From contig CAYJHC010000017.1 of the NCBI GenBank assembly GCA_964370075.1, positions 1 through 25,346 on the forward strand: a DNA stretch of 25,346 bases. The letters run 5' to 3'. The first letter of the stretch is position 1. The number at the start of each line of letters is the position of its first letter. Both the position numbers and the translations under genes were made by a program. A model generated the notes under the pieces. That model was not told where the DNA came from and made no database searches. It saw nothing but the letters and a program-made list of their open reading frames with translations. This DNA comes from CAYJHC01 sp964370075 (GTDB lineage Bacteria; Bacillota; Clostridia; Peptostreptococcales; Anaerovoracaceae). Positions 7,175-14,373 of this stretch are shown piece after piece.

Positions 7175-8324
7175 AATAATAAAACCAAAGAAATTAAAAG
7201 GTGATATAGAGGCCATCAGTTCAAAATCATTTGCACATAGGATATTGCTAGCAGCAGCCCTTAGTAAAGAAGAAACAGATATAGAGATAAATCATATTTC
7301 TTTTGATATTAAGGCTACTATTGAGACTATTAAATCTATGGGTGCAGAGGTTGTTCAGACAAACAGGGGAGTTCGAGTAATTCCAGGAAAGAAACCAAAT
7401 AACTTAAAAGTTAATTGCAATGAAAGTGGAACAACTGGAAGGCTTGTATTACCTATTATGAGTGCAATATGTAGTGAGGGCTGCTTATCTGGAGAAGGAA
7501 CATTATTAAAGAGGCCTTTTGAAACTCTTTGCAAAGCTATGGAAATAGGAGGGGTTACCTTTGACAGATATAATTTGCCAATTGCTTACAAAGGATTTCT
7601 AGAACCAGGAATATTTTCTATTGCAGGAAATGAGAGCAGTCAGTATATTTCAGGGTTAATGTATGCGCTACCAATATTAGACGGAAATAGCAAGATAGAA
7701 CTTACAACGCAGCTAGAATCTAAAGGTTACATAGATATAACACTAGAGGTTTTAAAAATGTTTAATATCAATAGCGGATATGATATAACAGGAAAACAAG
7801 AGTACATTTCTCCAAAAAATATTACTGTGGAAGGGGATTGGTCAAATGCATCATATTGGATTTGCGCAGGAATAATGCCTTCAGGTTTAAATTCTAAATC
7901 TGTTCAAAAAGATAGGGTGTTTGTTGATATATGTGACAAAGGTGAAATTGATGGAAGAGAAATTCCTGACCTAGTGCCTGCACTGGCAGTTTACGCCACA
8001 CAGAAAGATAATCCTACTAAGATTTACAATATCAAAAGGCTTAGAATTAAAGAAAGTGACAGAATAGAAAGTGTTTGTAGGATGATTGAAGGCTTAGGGG
8101 GTAAAATAAAGGCAGATGATAATCAAATGATAATTTACCCAAGCAAGTTAACTGGAGGAGTAGTTGATAGCTATAATGACCACAGGATAGTAATGGCAGC
8201 AGCAGTAGGAGCAACTTTTTGCAGTGGGGCAGTTACAATACTAAATAGCGAAGCAGTTAATAAATCTTATGGAACTTTTTTTGAAGATTATAAGAGATTA
8301 GGAGGAGAAGTAGATGTCGTGTAA
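7167..8324 (+). CDS. aroA: 3-phosphoshikimate 1-carboxyvinyltransferase (EPSP synthase)
   Basis: Sixth shikimate step: transfers enolpyruvyl from PEP to shikimate-3-phosphate. The start is GTG at 7167, overlapping aroB by 8 nt, with AAGGAG upstream. Recognisable motifs are SSKSFAHRILLAAAL (around Lys20), ESGTTGRL (86-93), SSQYISG, DWSNASYW, RIKESDRIES and DSYNDHRIVMAAA. At 385 residues it is shorter than the ~425 of typical enzymes. The PEP/glyphosate loop, GNAGTAMRP in E. coli, reads NESGTTGRL here, so Met is replaced by Gly and Pro by Leu. Substitutions at that Pro are linked to reduced glyphosate sensitivity in other enzymes; whether that holds here cannot be told. It overlaps aroC by 11 nt. 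Confidence 0.94.
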   Translation: MDRIIKPKKLKGDIEAISSKSFAHRILLAAALSKEETDIEINHISFDIKATIETIKSMGAEVVQTNRGVRVIPGKKPNNLKVNCNESGTTGRLVLPIMSAICSEGCLSGEGTLLKRPFETLCKAMEIGGVTFDRYNLPIAYKGFLEPGIFSIAGNESSQYISGLMYALPILDGNSKIELTTQLESKGYIDITLEVLKMFNINSGYDITGKQEYISPKNITVEGDWSNASYWICAGIMPSGLNSKSVQKDRVFVDICDKGEIDGREIPDLVPALAVYATQKDNPTKIYNIKRLRIKESDRIESVCRMIEGLGGKIKADDNQMIIYPSKLTGGVVDSYNDHRIVMAAAVGATFCSGAVTILNSEAVNKSYGTFFEDYKRLGGEVDVV

Positions 8325-9378
8325 TTTTGGTGACAATATAAAAATTCAGATCTTTGGACAGTCTCATTCTGAAAACATTGGAGTTGTAATTGATGGCTTG
8401 CCTCCAAATTTTCAAATTGATATGGAGAAGATAAATGCATTTTTGAAAAGAAGGCAAGGGGGGAAAAGTTATTCTACCCAAAGGAAGGAATCTGATACCC
8501 CTAAGGTGATAAGTGGTCTTATTGATAATAAAACCTGCGGTTCACCCCTTACTGCATTATTTGAGAATAATAATACAAAGAGTAAGGATTATTCTAAACT
8601 ATCAGACGTTCCAAGGCCTTCTCATGCTGATTATGTGGCAAGTATAAAGTATGAAGGAGCAAATGACATTAGAGGAGGAGGACATTTCTCAGGAAGAATG
8701 ACATTGCCACTCTGTTTTGCAGGGGCAGTGTGCATGCAGCTTCTTGAGGAAAAAGGGGTTAAAATAGGTGGGCATATTCTTTCAATTGGAAGTATAGAAG
8801 ATGAAAAGCTATCTCCTTTAGAAGTGAACTTTGAAGGTATAGATAAGGATTTTCCAGTAATAAACCTACAAAATAAGGAATTAATGATAGAAGAAATTTT
8901 AAAATGTGCGAAGGAAAAAGATTCTATTGGAGGAAGTGTTGAATGTGCGATTACTGGACTACCTATTGGAATAGGAACCCCTATGTTTAATGGGTTAGAA
9001 AATAAAATTTCTTCTGCAATATTTGGAATTCCTGCTATTAAAGGGATAGAGTTTGGAGCTGGTTTTGAAGCTTGCCAAATGAGAGGCAGTGCTCATAATG
9101 ATTGTTATAGATACGAAGAAGGACAGGTTAAAATAAAGAGTAATAATGCGGGAGGCATTTTGGGAGGTATTTCTACAGGTATGCCTGTTATATTTAGGGT
9201 AGCAGTTAAACCAACACCATCAATATTTCAAGAACAAGACTCAATAAATCTTAAAGAGAAGAGAAATGAAACACTAATTATTGAAGGTAGGCATGATCCT
9301 TGTATAGTACCAAGGGTAGTACCCTGCGTTGAGGCTGCAGCAGCAATTGCAATTGCAGATCTTATATGTTTTGAATAA
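8314..9378 (+). CDS. aroC: Chorismate synthase
   Basis: Seventh and last shikimate step: reduced-FMN-dependent elimination of phosphate from EPSP to give chorismate. The N-terminal GQSHSENIGVVIDGLPP, then RPSHADY, GGGHFSGRMT, GAGFEACQMRGSAHND, NNAGGILGGISTGMP and the C-terminal GRHDPCIVPRVVP are the family signatures in order. Length 354 is within the normal range. The ATG at 8314 lies inside the end of aroA behind AGGAGG, so translation is probably coupled. A 118-nt gap with a possible secondary promoter follows before pheA. Confidence 0.97.
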   Translation: MSCNFGDNIKIQIFGQSHSENIGVVIDGLPPNFQIDMEKINAFLKRRQGGKSYSTQRKESDTPKVISGLIDNKTCGSPLTALFENNNTKSKDYSKLSDVPRPSHADYVASIKYEGANDIRGGGHFSGRMTLPLCFAGAVCMQLLEEKGVKIGGHILSIGSIEDEKLSPLEVNFEGIDKDFPVINLQNKELMIEEILKCAKEKDSIGGSVECAITGLPIGIGTPMFNGLENKISSAIFGIPAIKGIEFGAGFEACQMRGSAHNDCYRYEEGQVKIKSNNAGGILGGISTGMPVIFRVAVKPTPSIFQEQDSINLKEKRNETLIIEGRHDPCIVPRVVPCVEAAAAIAIADLICFE

Positions 9379-9397
9379 CCCTAGATGTTTGGTGGCT

Positions 9398-9426
9398 TTG
9401 AGATATAAATGTGAATTTCGTAATAT
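9398..9426 (+). promoter_or_regulatory. Possible internal promoter before pheA
   Basis: TTGAGA (9398-9403), 17-nt spacer, TAATAT (9421-9426) lies in the largest gap of the aro run. The -35 matches five of six consensus bases and the -10 four of six. No terminator is seen in the gap, so read-through from aroC is also expected. Confidence 0.35.
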
Positions 9427-9496
9427 TTTAAAGAAGCGCTAATGATTATTTATAGAAAAATTTTTAAATTATTTTTTAGTATATATAGGAGGAAGT

Positions 9497-10642
9497 ATGT
9501 TAAAGGTATTAGAAGAATCAAGAAAAAGAATTGATGAAATTGACAAACAGATTGCAGCATTATTTTTAGAAAGAATGGATGTGGCGCGCCAAGTGGCTAA
9601 GTTCAAGGAAGAAAATAAGCTAACTATACTGGATAGTGGAAGAGAAGGGGAGGTTCTTGCAAATGTAACTAGAGATATTCCAGATGATATGGTTGAATAC
9701 ATGAAATTGCTATATAACACTTTATTTGCAGTATCTAAGTCTTATCAAGAAATATGCATAGTTGGTAAAAGTGAAGTGGAAAAAGAAGTGGAAAAAACTA
9801 TAGCGAAGGCAAAAAAAGCTTTTCCTAAAAGAGCCACTGTAGCCTGCCAAGGAATTAAGGGCTCAAATTCAATGACTGCTTGCAAAAAGATTTTTTCTGT
9901 TCCAGATATAATGTATATGGATAATTTTGATGCAATTTTTAAAGCTGTTGAGTCAGGACTTTGTCAATATGGTATGTTGCCAATTGAAAACAATTTGCAT
10001 GGTTCTGTTACTGAGGTCTATGACCTTATGAAAAAACATAATTTTAAGATTGTAAGAAGTGTGAAGGTGAAAATTACACATACTTTGCTAGCCAAGAAGG
10101 GAGTAAAAATGAAAGACATTACTACAATTTACTCTCACCCTCAAGCAATTGGGCAATGTAGTGAATTTTTAGAAAGAAATCCTAAAATTAAAGTGGTTGA
10201 ATATGACAATACTGCTACAGCTGCTGAATATGTTGCAACTATAGAAGATAAGTCAATAGCGGCCATAGCGAGTCAAGATTGTGCAAAGCTGTATGGCCTT
10301 GAAATGATTGATGATAATATTCAAAATAGCCATAACAACTACACTAGATTTATATGTATAGCAAAAGAAGGTGAAATTTATAAAGGCTCTAACAAAATAA
10401 GCCTTATGTTTACGCTTCCGCATAGTCCAGGAGCTTTGTATTCAATACTATCTAAGTTTACGGCTGTAGGAATAAATGTATCTAAGCTTGAAAGTAGACC
10501 TATTCCAGCAATGGACTTTGAGTTTATGTTTTATATAGATTTCGATGGAGACATAAGTGATATTGAGTCAAGAAGATTGCTAACACAAGTAGAGCAAAGT
10601 GCGGATGTATTCAGCTATTTAGGGAGTTATTGGGAAATATGA
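9497..10642 (+). CDS. pheA: Bifunctional chorismate mutase / prephenate dehydratase (P-protein)
   Basis: Converts chorismate to prephenate and then to phenylpyruvate, the precursor of Phe. Residues ~1-85 form an AroQ-type mutase (RIDEIDKQIAALFLERM, then KFKEENKL). The dehydratase domain follows with YGMLPIENNLHGSV, YSHPQAIGQC, NTATAAEY and NNYTRF. The C-terminal ACT domain has the Phe-binding GALY and ESRP signatures, so feedback inhibition by Phe is likely. An unusual point is the first dehydratase loop, GIKGSNSMTA, where GxxGT(F/Y)S is typical. A charged linker (KSEVEKEVEK) joins the first two domains. It ends in an ATGA overlap with the next gene. No tyrA is next to it. Confidence 0.95.
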   Translation: MLKVLEESRKRIDEIDKQIAALFLERMDVARQVAKFKEENKLTILDSGREGEVLANVTRDIPDDMVEYMKLLYNTLFAVSKSYQEICIVGKSEVEKEVEKTIAKAKKAFPKRATVACQGIKGSNSMTACKKIFSVPDIMYMDNFDAIFKAVESGLCQYGMLPIENNLHGSVTEVYDLMKKHNFKIVRSVKVKITHTLLAKKGVKMKDITTIYSHPQAIGQCSEFLERNPKIKVVEYDNTATAAEYVATIEDKSIAAIASQDCAKLYGLEMIDDNIQNSHNNYTRFICIAKEGEIYKGSNKISLMFTLPHSPGALYSILSKFTAVGINVSKLESRPIPAMDFEFMFYIDFDGDISDIESRRLLTQVEQSADVFSYLGSYWEI

Positions 10643-11841
10643 TTTACGGATTGATAGGAGAAACGTTAAAACATAGTTACTCTAAGGAAATACATAATTT
10701 TCTTGGCAATAAAGACTATGAACTTAAGGAAATAGCATCAGAAGATTTGAATGACTTTTTAACAAAGAAAGAGTTCAAAGGAATAAATGTTACTATTCCT
10801 TATAAAGAAATGGTGATGAAGTACTGTAAGCTTTCCCCTCAAGCGGAGAAAATTGGATCTGTAAATACAATTATAAATAAAGATGGTGTTTTATATGGAT
10901 ACAATACTGATTATTTTGGATTTTTGGAAACTACTAAAAGGCAGGGTATAACATTTAAGGGAGAGAAAGTGCTTATCTTAGGAAGTGGTGGAACAGGAAA
11001 GACAGCAAAAGCTGTTATAGAAGATCAGGAGGCTAGGGAGGTAATAACTATTTCTAGAAGTGGGAAAGATACTTATCGTAGTGTTAACCAACACTACGAT
11101 GCAGATATAATTGTAAATACCACACCAATAGGTATGTACCCTAATAATTCTGAACTGCCATTAGACACTTTTCCTTTTAAAAACCTAAAAGCAGTAGTAG
11201 ATGTAATTTATAACCCTTTGAATAGTAAATTTCTATTACAAAGAAAAGATCTGATTTCTGCAGGCGGTTTACCTATGTTAGTGGCTCAAGCTTTGTATGC
11301 TCATAATTTGTTTTTTGATGTAGATATAGAGAATAAACTTGAGTCAGCAATCGAGTATTGCAATAGAATTTTTTCGAACTTTGTACTTGTTGGGATGCCA
11401 GGAGTAGGAAAAACAACTACAGGAGAGGCTCTTGCTAAAGCTCTTGGATTGAAGTTTGTTGATACAGATTTAGAGATTTCAAAAATAGAAGGGAGAACCC
11501 CTAAAGAGATTATTAAAAAAGATGGAGAAAATGCCTTTAGGGAGATTGAAGCCAAAGTTATTTCTTCTTTCACCAAAAAAGGAGGGCAAGTAATTGCTAC
11601 AGGTGGAGGAAGTATTCTTCGAAAGGAAAATAGAATTGCTATGAAGCAAAATGGTAGAATAGTCTATTTACATAGAAAGCTAGAAGAACTTGCAGTAAAG
11701 GATAGGCCACTATCAAAAAATCTTGAGAAGTTATATAACGATAGACAAGGAATTTATGAGGAAGTGAAGGATGTGAAAATTTTGAATCCTGACTCAGTAG
11801 ATGATGCTGTACAGCAAATTAGAAACTACTTTAGTGTATAA
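10639..11841 (+). CDS. aroE: Shikimate dehydrogenase - shikimate kinase fusion (AroE-AroK)
   Basis: One chain carries shikimate steps four and five. Residues 1-240 are AroE: YGLIGETLKHSYSKEIHN, NVTIPYK with the catalytic Lys56, NTDYFGF with Asp91, the nucleotide loop LGSGGTGK, NTTPIGM and GGLPMLVAQ. Residues ~247-400 are AroK: Walker A GMPGVGKTT, DTD (275-277), FRE with Arg301, ATGGGS (320-325) and a lid-region DRPL with Arg356. The kinase half is ~150 residues, slightly short. I chose ATG 10639, which overlaps the pheA stop (ATGA) and begins the AroE motif at once; TTG at 10630 would add only three residues. No stop or frameshift separates the halves, so this is a true in-frame fusion in this sequence. 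Confidence 0.95.
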   Translation: MIYGLIGETLKHSYSKEIHNFLGNKDYELKEIASEDLNDFLTKKEFKGINVTIPYKEMVMKYCKLSPQAEKIGSVNTIINKDGVLYGYNTDYFGFLETTKRQGITFKGEKVLILGSGGTGKTAKAVIEDQEAREVITISRSGKDTYRSVNQHYDADIIVNTTPIGMYPNNSELPLDTFPFKNLKAVVDVIYNPLNSKFLLQRKDLISAGGLPMLVAQALYAHNLFFDVDIENKLESAIEYCNRIFSNFVLVGMPGVGKTTTGEALAKALGLKFVDTDLEISKIEGRTPKEIIKKDGENAFREIEAKVISSFTKKGGQVIATGGGSILRKENRIAMKQNGRIVYLHRKLEELAVKDRPLSKNLEKLYNDRQGIYEEVKDVKILNPDSVDDAVQQIRNYFSV

Positions 11842-11913
11842 ATAGTTTTGGAAACTGGTGGTACCTATAGAGCTATAGGAAACCTAATAGAAATGGAGGA
11901 GACAGGAGATAAA

Positions 11914-12333
11914 ATGAAAATACTAGTCATTAATGGGCCAAATATAAATATGTTAGGAATTAGAGAACCAGAAATCTATGGAAAGGAAACCTATGAGGAT
12001 TTAACTTTGATGATTGAAAAATATTGCATAGAGAACTCTCTTGAAGTTGAGATTTTTCAGTCTAACCATGAAGGCTGCATAATCGATAAAATCCAAGAAG
12101 CTTACGGAAAATTTGATGGAATAGTAATAAATCCTGCTGCTTATACACATACGAGCATAGGGATTCTTGATGCTCTTAAAACTGTAAACATTCCTACTAT
12201 TGAGGTTCACATTTCAGATATATCTGCTAGGGAAGAATACAGAAAAAAATCTTATATCAGCCCTATATGCAAAGGAGCAATAATAGGGAAAGGCCTGAAA
12301 GGTTATATAGATGCAATTAATTTGTTGATTTGA
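11914..12333 (+). CDS. aroQ: 3-dehydroquinate dehydratase, type II
   Basis: Third shikimate step: trans-dehydration of 3-dehydroquinate to 3-dehydroshikimate by a small dodecamer-forming enzyme. Signatures in order: NGPNINMLGIREPEIYG with the catalytic Tyr, FQSNHEGCIID, NPAAYTHTSIGILDAL and EVHISDISAREEYRKKS. The start is ATG 11914 behind AGGAG with 5-nt spacing. It gives 139 residues, near the usual 140-150. An upstream in-frame TTG at 11848 would add 22 residues unlike the family. It is the last gene of the aromatic run; no terminator follows, and the next promoter overlaps its stop codon. Confidence 0.96.
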   Translation: MKILVINGPNINMLGIREPEIYGKETYEDLTLMIEKYCIENSLEVEIFQSNHEGCIIDKIQEAYGKFDGIVINPAAYTHTSIGILDALKTVNIPTIEVHISDISAREEYRKKSYISPICKGAIIGKGLKGYIDAINLLI

Positions 12334-12358
12334 AACATGTTCTTACTTATGTTAAAAT
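12330..12358 (+). promoter_or_regulatory. Promoter of the lipoprotein-CHR transporter unit
   Basis: TTGAAA (12330-12335), 17-nt spacer, TAAAAT (12353-12358). The -35 overlaps the aroQ stop codon, so a new transcription unit begins directly after the aro genes. Confidence 0.7.
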
Positions 12359-12392
12359 ATAATTGTTTGAGAAATGATATATAGGAGAAGTT

Positions 12393-12797
12393 ATGATTAA
12401 AGTTAACAAAATTAAAAAGGTGCTGATTTTTATTTTCTTAATTGGAAGTGTAATAGGTCTTGTAGGATGTACAGAGCCTAACCCTTATGAAGGTACTTGG
12501 AAAACTACAAGTATTACAGTAGATGGTGTTGATAAAACCCAAGTTTATAATGGAGAATTAGATATAGAGTTAGAATTAGAGGTAGGAGAAGAACAACAAG
12601 AAGAAGCAGCTTCTGGAACTGGAACTTTGACAATTACAGGCTTACCTGGAAAAATCACATGGGGAGAAGTTGAAGAAGGGTTAGAAGTTACAGATGAAAT
12701 GGGTATCAAAGTATTATTTACCTCTACAGAAGAAAATGTTTTAAACTTTGATTATAATGGTATTATGTATACTCTTTCGAAAGTAACTGAAGAATAG
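12393..12797 (+). CDS. Small secreted lipoprotein, lipocalin-like
   Basis: Function unknown. A lipoprotein signal (basic n-region, hydrophobic core, lipobox GLVGC with Cys26) is followed by a short beta-rich domain starting YEGTWKTTSITVDG. That opening resembles the small lipocalin-like or DUF-type lipoproteins common in Clostridia. The middle is acidic (EVGEEQQEEAASGT). It would sit on the outer face of the membrane. The ribosome site AGGAG lies 6 nt upstream. The stop codon directly abuts the ATG of the first CHR gene, so the products may be co-translated. No functional link is known. Confidence 0.8.
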   Translation: MIKVNKIKKVLIFIFLIGSVIGLVGCTEPNPYEGTWKTTSITVDGVDKTQVYNGELDIELELEVGEEQQEEAASGTGTLTITGLPGKITWGEVEEGLEVTDEMGIKVLFTSTEENVLNFDYNGIMYTLSKVTEE

Positions 12798-13352
12798 ATG
12801 AAAAAGATAAAATCTTTATGGAGTATATTTATAACTTTTTTTAAAATTGGTGCTATGGCTTTTGGAGGAGGCTATGCAATATTACCGATTTTAGAAAAAG
12901 AATTAATTGAAAAAAGAACTTGGATTTCCAAAGAACAACTTGCTGACTTTTTTGCATTATCCCAGTGTTTACCTGGAGTTATTGCGTCTAATGTAGCGGT
13001 TTTTATTGGTTATGAAAGAGAAAAAAAGGCAGGGGGCATAACTGCTGCGATGGGTGTTGTGCTTCCTTCTTTTCTTATTATTTCAATTGTTGCAACCTTG
13101 CTAACAGAATATTCTCACTTGCAATCAGTACAAGACGCTTTTGTGGCAATAAGAGCCTGTGTCTGCGTTTTGATCATCAAAGCAATTGTTAACCTTTGGA
13201 AAAACTCTATTGTTGATGCCATAACGCTAGGCATATTCTTACTAGTATTTGTTGCCTCTTTATTTATAGATATTACTCCAATTATATATGTAATCATAGT
13301 TGCCCTGTTTTGCGTTATTCTGACGGCGGTTAAAGGGAGGAAGAAAAAATGA
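12798..13352 (+). CDS. CHR-family transporter subunit 1 (short-chain ChrA-like)
   Basis: Integral membrane protein of the chromate ion transporter family. This is the single-domain form (184 residues) that works as a pair with a homologous partner, here the next gene. Diagnostic segments are FKIGAMAFGGGYAILPILEKEL near the N-terminus (split here: FKIGAMAFGG, then GYAILPILEKEL) and CLPGVIASNVAVFIGYE, followed by several hydrophobic helices. It has no clear ribosome site; its ATG directly follows the TAG of the lipoprotein, implying coupling. Chromate transport is only one possibility, since in many anaerobes the substrate of these pairs is unproven. Confidence 0.88.
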   Translation: MKKIKSLWSIFITFFKIGAMAFGGGYAILPILEKELIEKRTWISKEQLADFFALSQCLPGVIASNVAVFIGYEREKKAGGITAAMGVVLPSFLIISIVATLLTEYSHLQSVQDAFVAIRACVCVLIIKAIVNLWKNSIVDAITLGIFLLVFVASLFIDITPIIYVIIVALFCVILTAVKGRKKK

Positions 13353-13927
13353 TTTTATTAAAATTATTTTATGAATTTTTCCTTATTGGATTTTTTGCAA
13401 TAGGTGGTGGATTAGCTACCTTACCTTTTTTAAATGAGTTAGGTATTAGAACAGGCTGGTTTACATCGGGAGAGTTAGCAGATATATTAGCTGTCTCAGA
13501 ATCAACTCCAGGACCAATAGGGGTGAACATGGCTACTTATGTTGGCTATAAAGTTGTCGGAATTCCTGGTGCGGCTATTGCAACAGTGGCACTTATTTTA
13601 CCATCGATAATCATTGCATTGATAATAATCAAAATCTTAAAGAGATTTAGTGGGAATAGGTTCGTAATTGGAACCCTATATGGTTTAAGACCAGCTTCTA
13701 TGGGGCTGATTGGGGCTGCAGCGGCATATGTAATGCTAGCTACTTTTTTTTATGAAACACCTAGCGTGAGCAATATTATGGAAATTTCAATTAACTATAA
13801 AGCTTTAATACTGGCAGTAATAGTTTCAGTGTTTGCAATTTTTATTAAAAAAACAAAAAATATTCACCCAATAATTTATATTATGGTATCGGCAATAATT
13901 GGTATAATCTTTGAGTTTTCATTGTAG
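13349..13927 (+). CDS. CHR-family transporter subunit 2 (short-chain ChrA-like)
   Basis: Second half of the split transporter (192 residues). It has the matching motifs FFAIGGGLATLPFLNEL and ESTPGPIGVNMATYVGYK, then hydrophobic helices to the C-terminus. Its ATG overlaps the upstream stop (ATGA), which suits a 1:1 complex. The upstream partner has FGGGYAILP where this one has IGGGLATLP. Short-chain CHR pairs are thought to have opposite membrane topologies (family knowledge). Substrate unknown, possibly chromate or another oxyanion. Confidence 0.88.
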   Translation: MILLKLFYEFFLIGFFAIGGGLATLPFLNELGIRTGWFTSGELADILAVSESTPGPIGVNMATYVGYKVVGIPGAAIATVALILPSIIIALIIIKILKRFSGNRFVIGTLYGLRPASMGLIGAAAAYVMLATFFYETPSVSNIMEISINYKALILAVIVSVFAIFIKKTKNIHPIIYIMVSAIIGIIFEFSL

Positions 13928-13938
13928 GAGGGAGTTTT

Positions 13939-14349
13939 ATGTATAGCAGAAGAGTTCAATATTATGAGACGGATAAAATGGGAATAGTTCATCACTCAAA
14001 TTATATAAGGTGGATGGAAGAGGCTAGAGTTGACTGGTTAAGAGAGGTTGATTTGTCTTATAAAATGCTAGAGGATATGGGCTTTCCAAGCCCTGTACTA
14101 GGTGTAAAATGCAATTACAAAAATGGGTTTCAATTTGATGATGAATTCTTTATTCAATGTAGACTTAAGTCTGTGGGAAGTGTAAGATTTGTAATTGGAT
14201 ATACTTTTACAAATGCAGTAGGAGAAGTGACTAATGAGGGAGAGACTGAGCACTGTTTTACAAATTTACAAGGCAGACCGATTTCTATAAAAAAAACCAA
14301 TGAAAAAATTTACAATAAATTATTGGAACTAGCTGAGGAGAAGAAATAA
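13939..14349 (+). CDS. Acyl-CoA thioesterase, 4HBT hot-dog family (YbgC-like)
   Basis: Probably hydrolyses acyl-CoA thioesters. The N-terminal motif ETDKMGIVHHSNYIRWMEEAR (written here as ETDKMGIVHH and SNYIRWMEEAR) is the 4-hydroxybenzoyl-CoA thioesterase signature, with the likely catalytic Asp12 and the histidines following. The 136-residue length is typical. It starts behind AGGAGGG, 11 nt after the CHR pair, and so is probably co-transcribed. Substrate cannot be inferred; the neighbours give no metabolic hint. Confidence 0.9.
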   Translation: MYSRRVQYYETDKMGIVHHSNYIRWMEEARVDWLREVDLSYKMLEDMGFPSPVLGVKCNYKNGFQFDDEFFIQCRLKSVGSVRFVIGYTFTNAVGEVTNEGETEHCFTNLQGRPISIKKTNEKIYNKLLELAEEKK

Positions 14350-14357
14350 TTCTCCTC
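14335..14357 (+). terminator. Possible terminator spanning the thioesterase stop codon
   Basis: Perfect 8-bp stem GAGGAGAA (14335-14342) / TTCTCCTC (14350-14357) with a 7-nt loop, followed only by CTTATT. The weak U-tract makes termination uncertain. A second 8-bp hairpin (14369-14391) overlaps the 3' end of the convergent gene and also lacks a T-run. Confidence 0.4.
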
Positions 14358-14373
14358 CTTATTAACATAGAGT

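Noticed and set aside
10630..10638. TTG start for AroE-AroK
   Set aside because: ATG 10639 gives the ATGA overlap and starts directly at the AroE motif.
11848..11913. TTG-started 22-residue extension of AroQ
   Set aside because: The extension does not resemble the family, and ATG 11914 has a good ribosome site.
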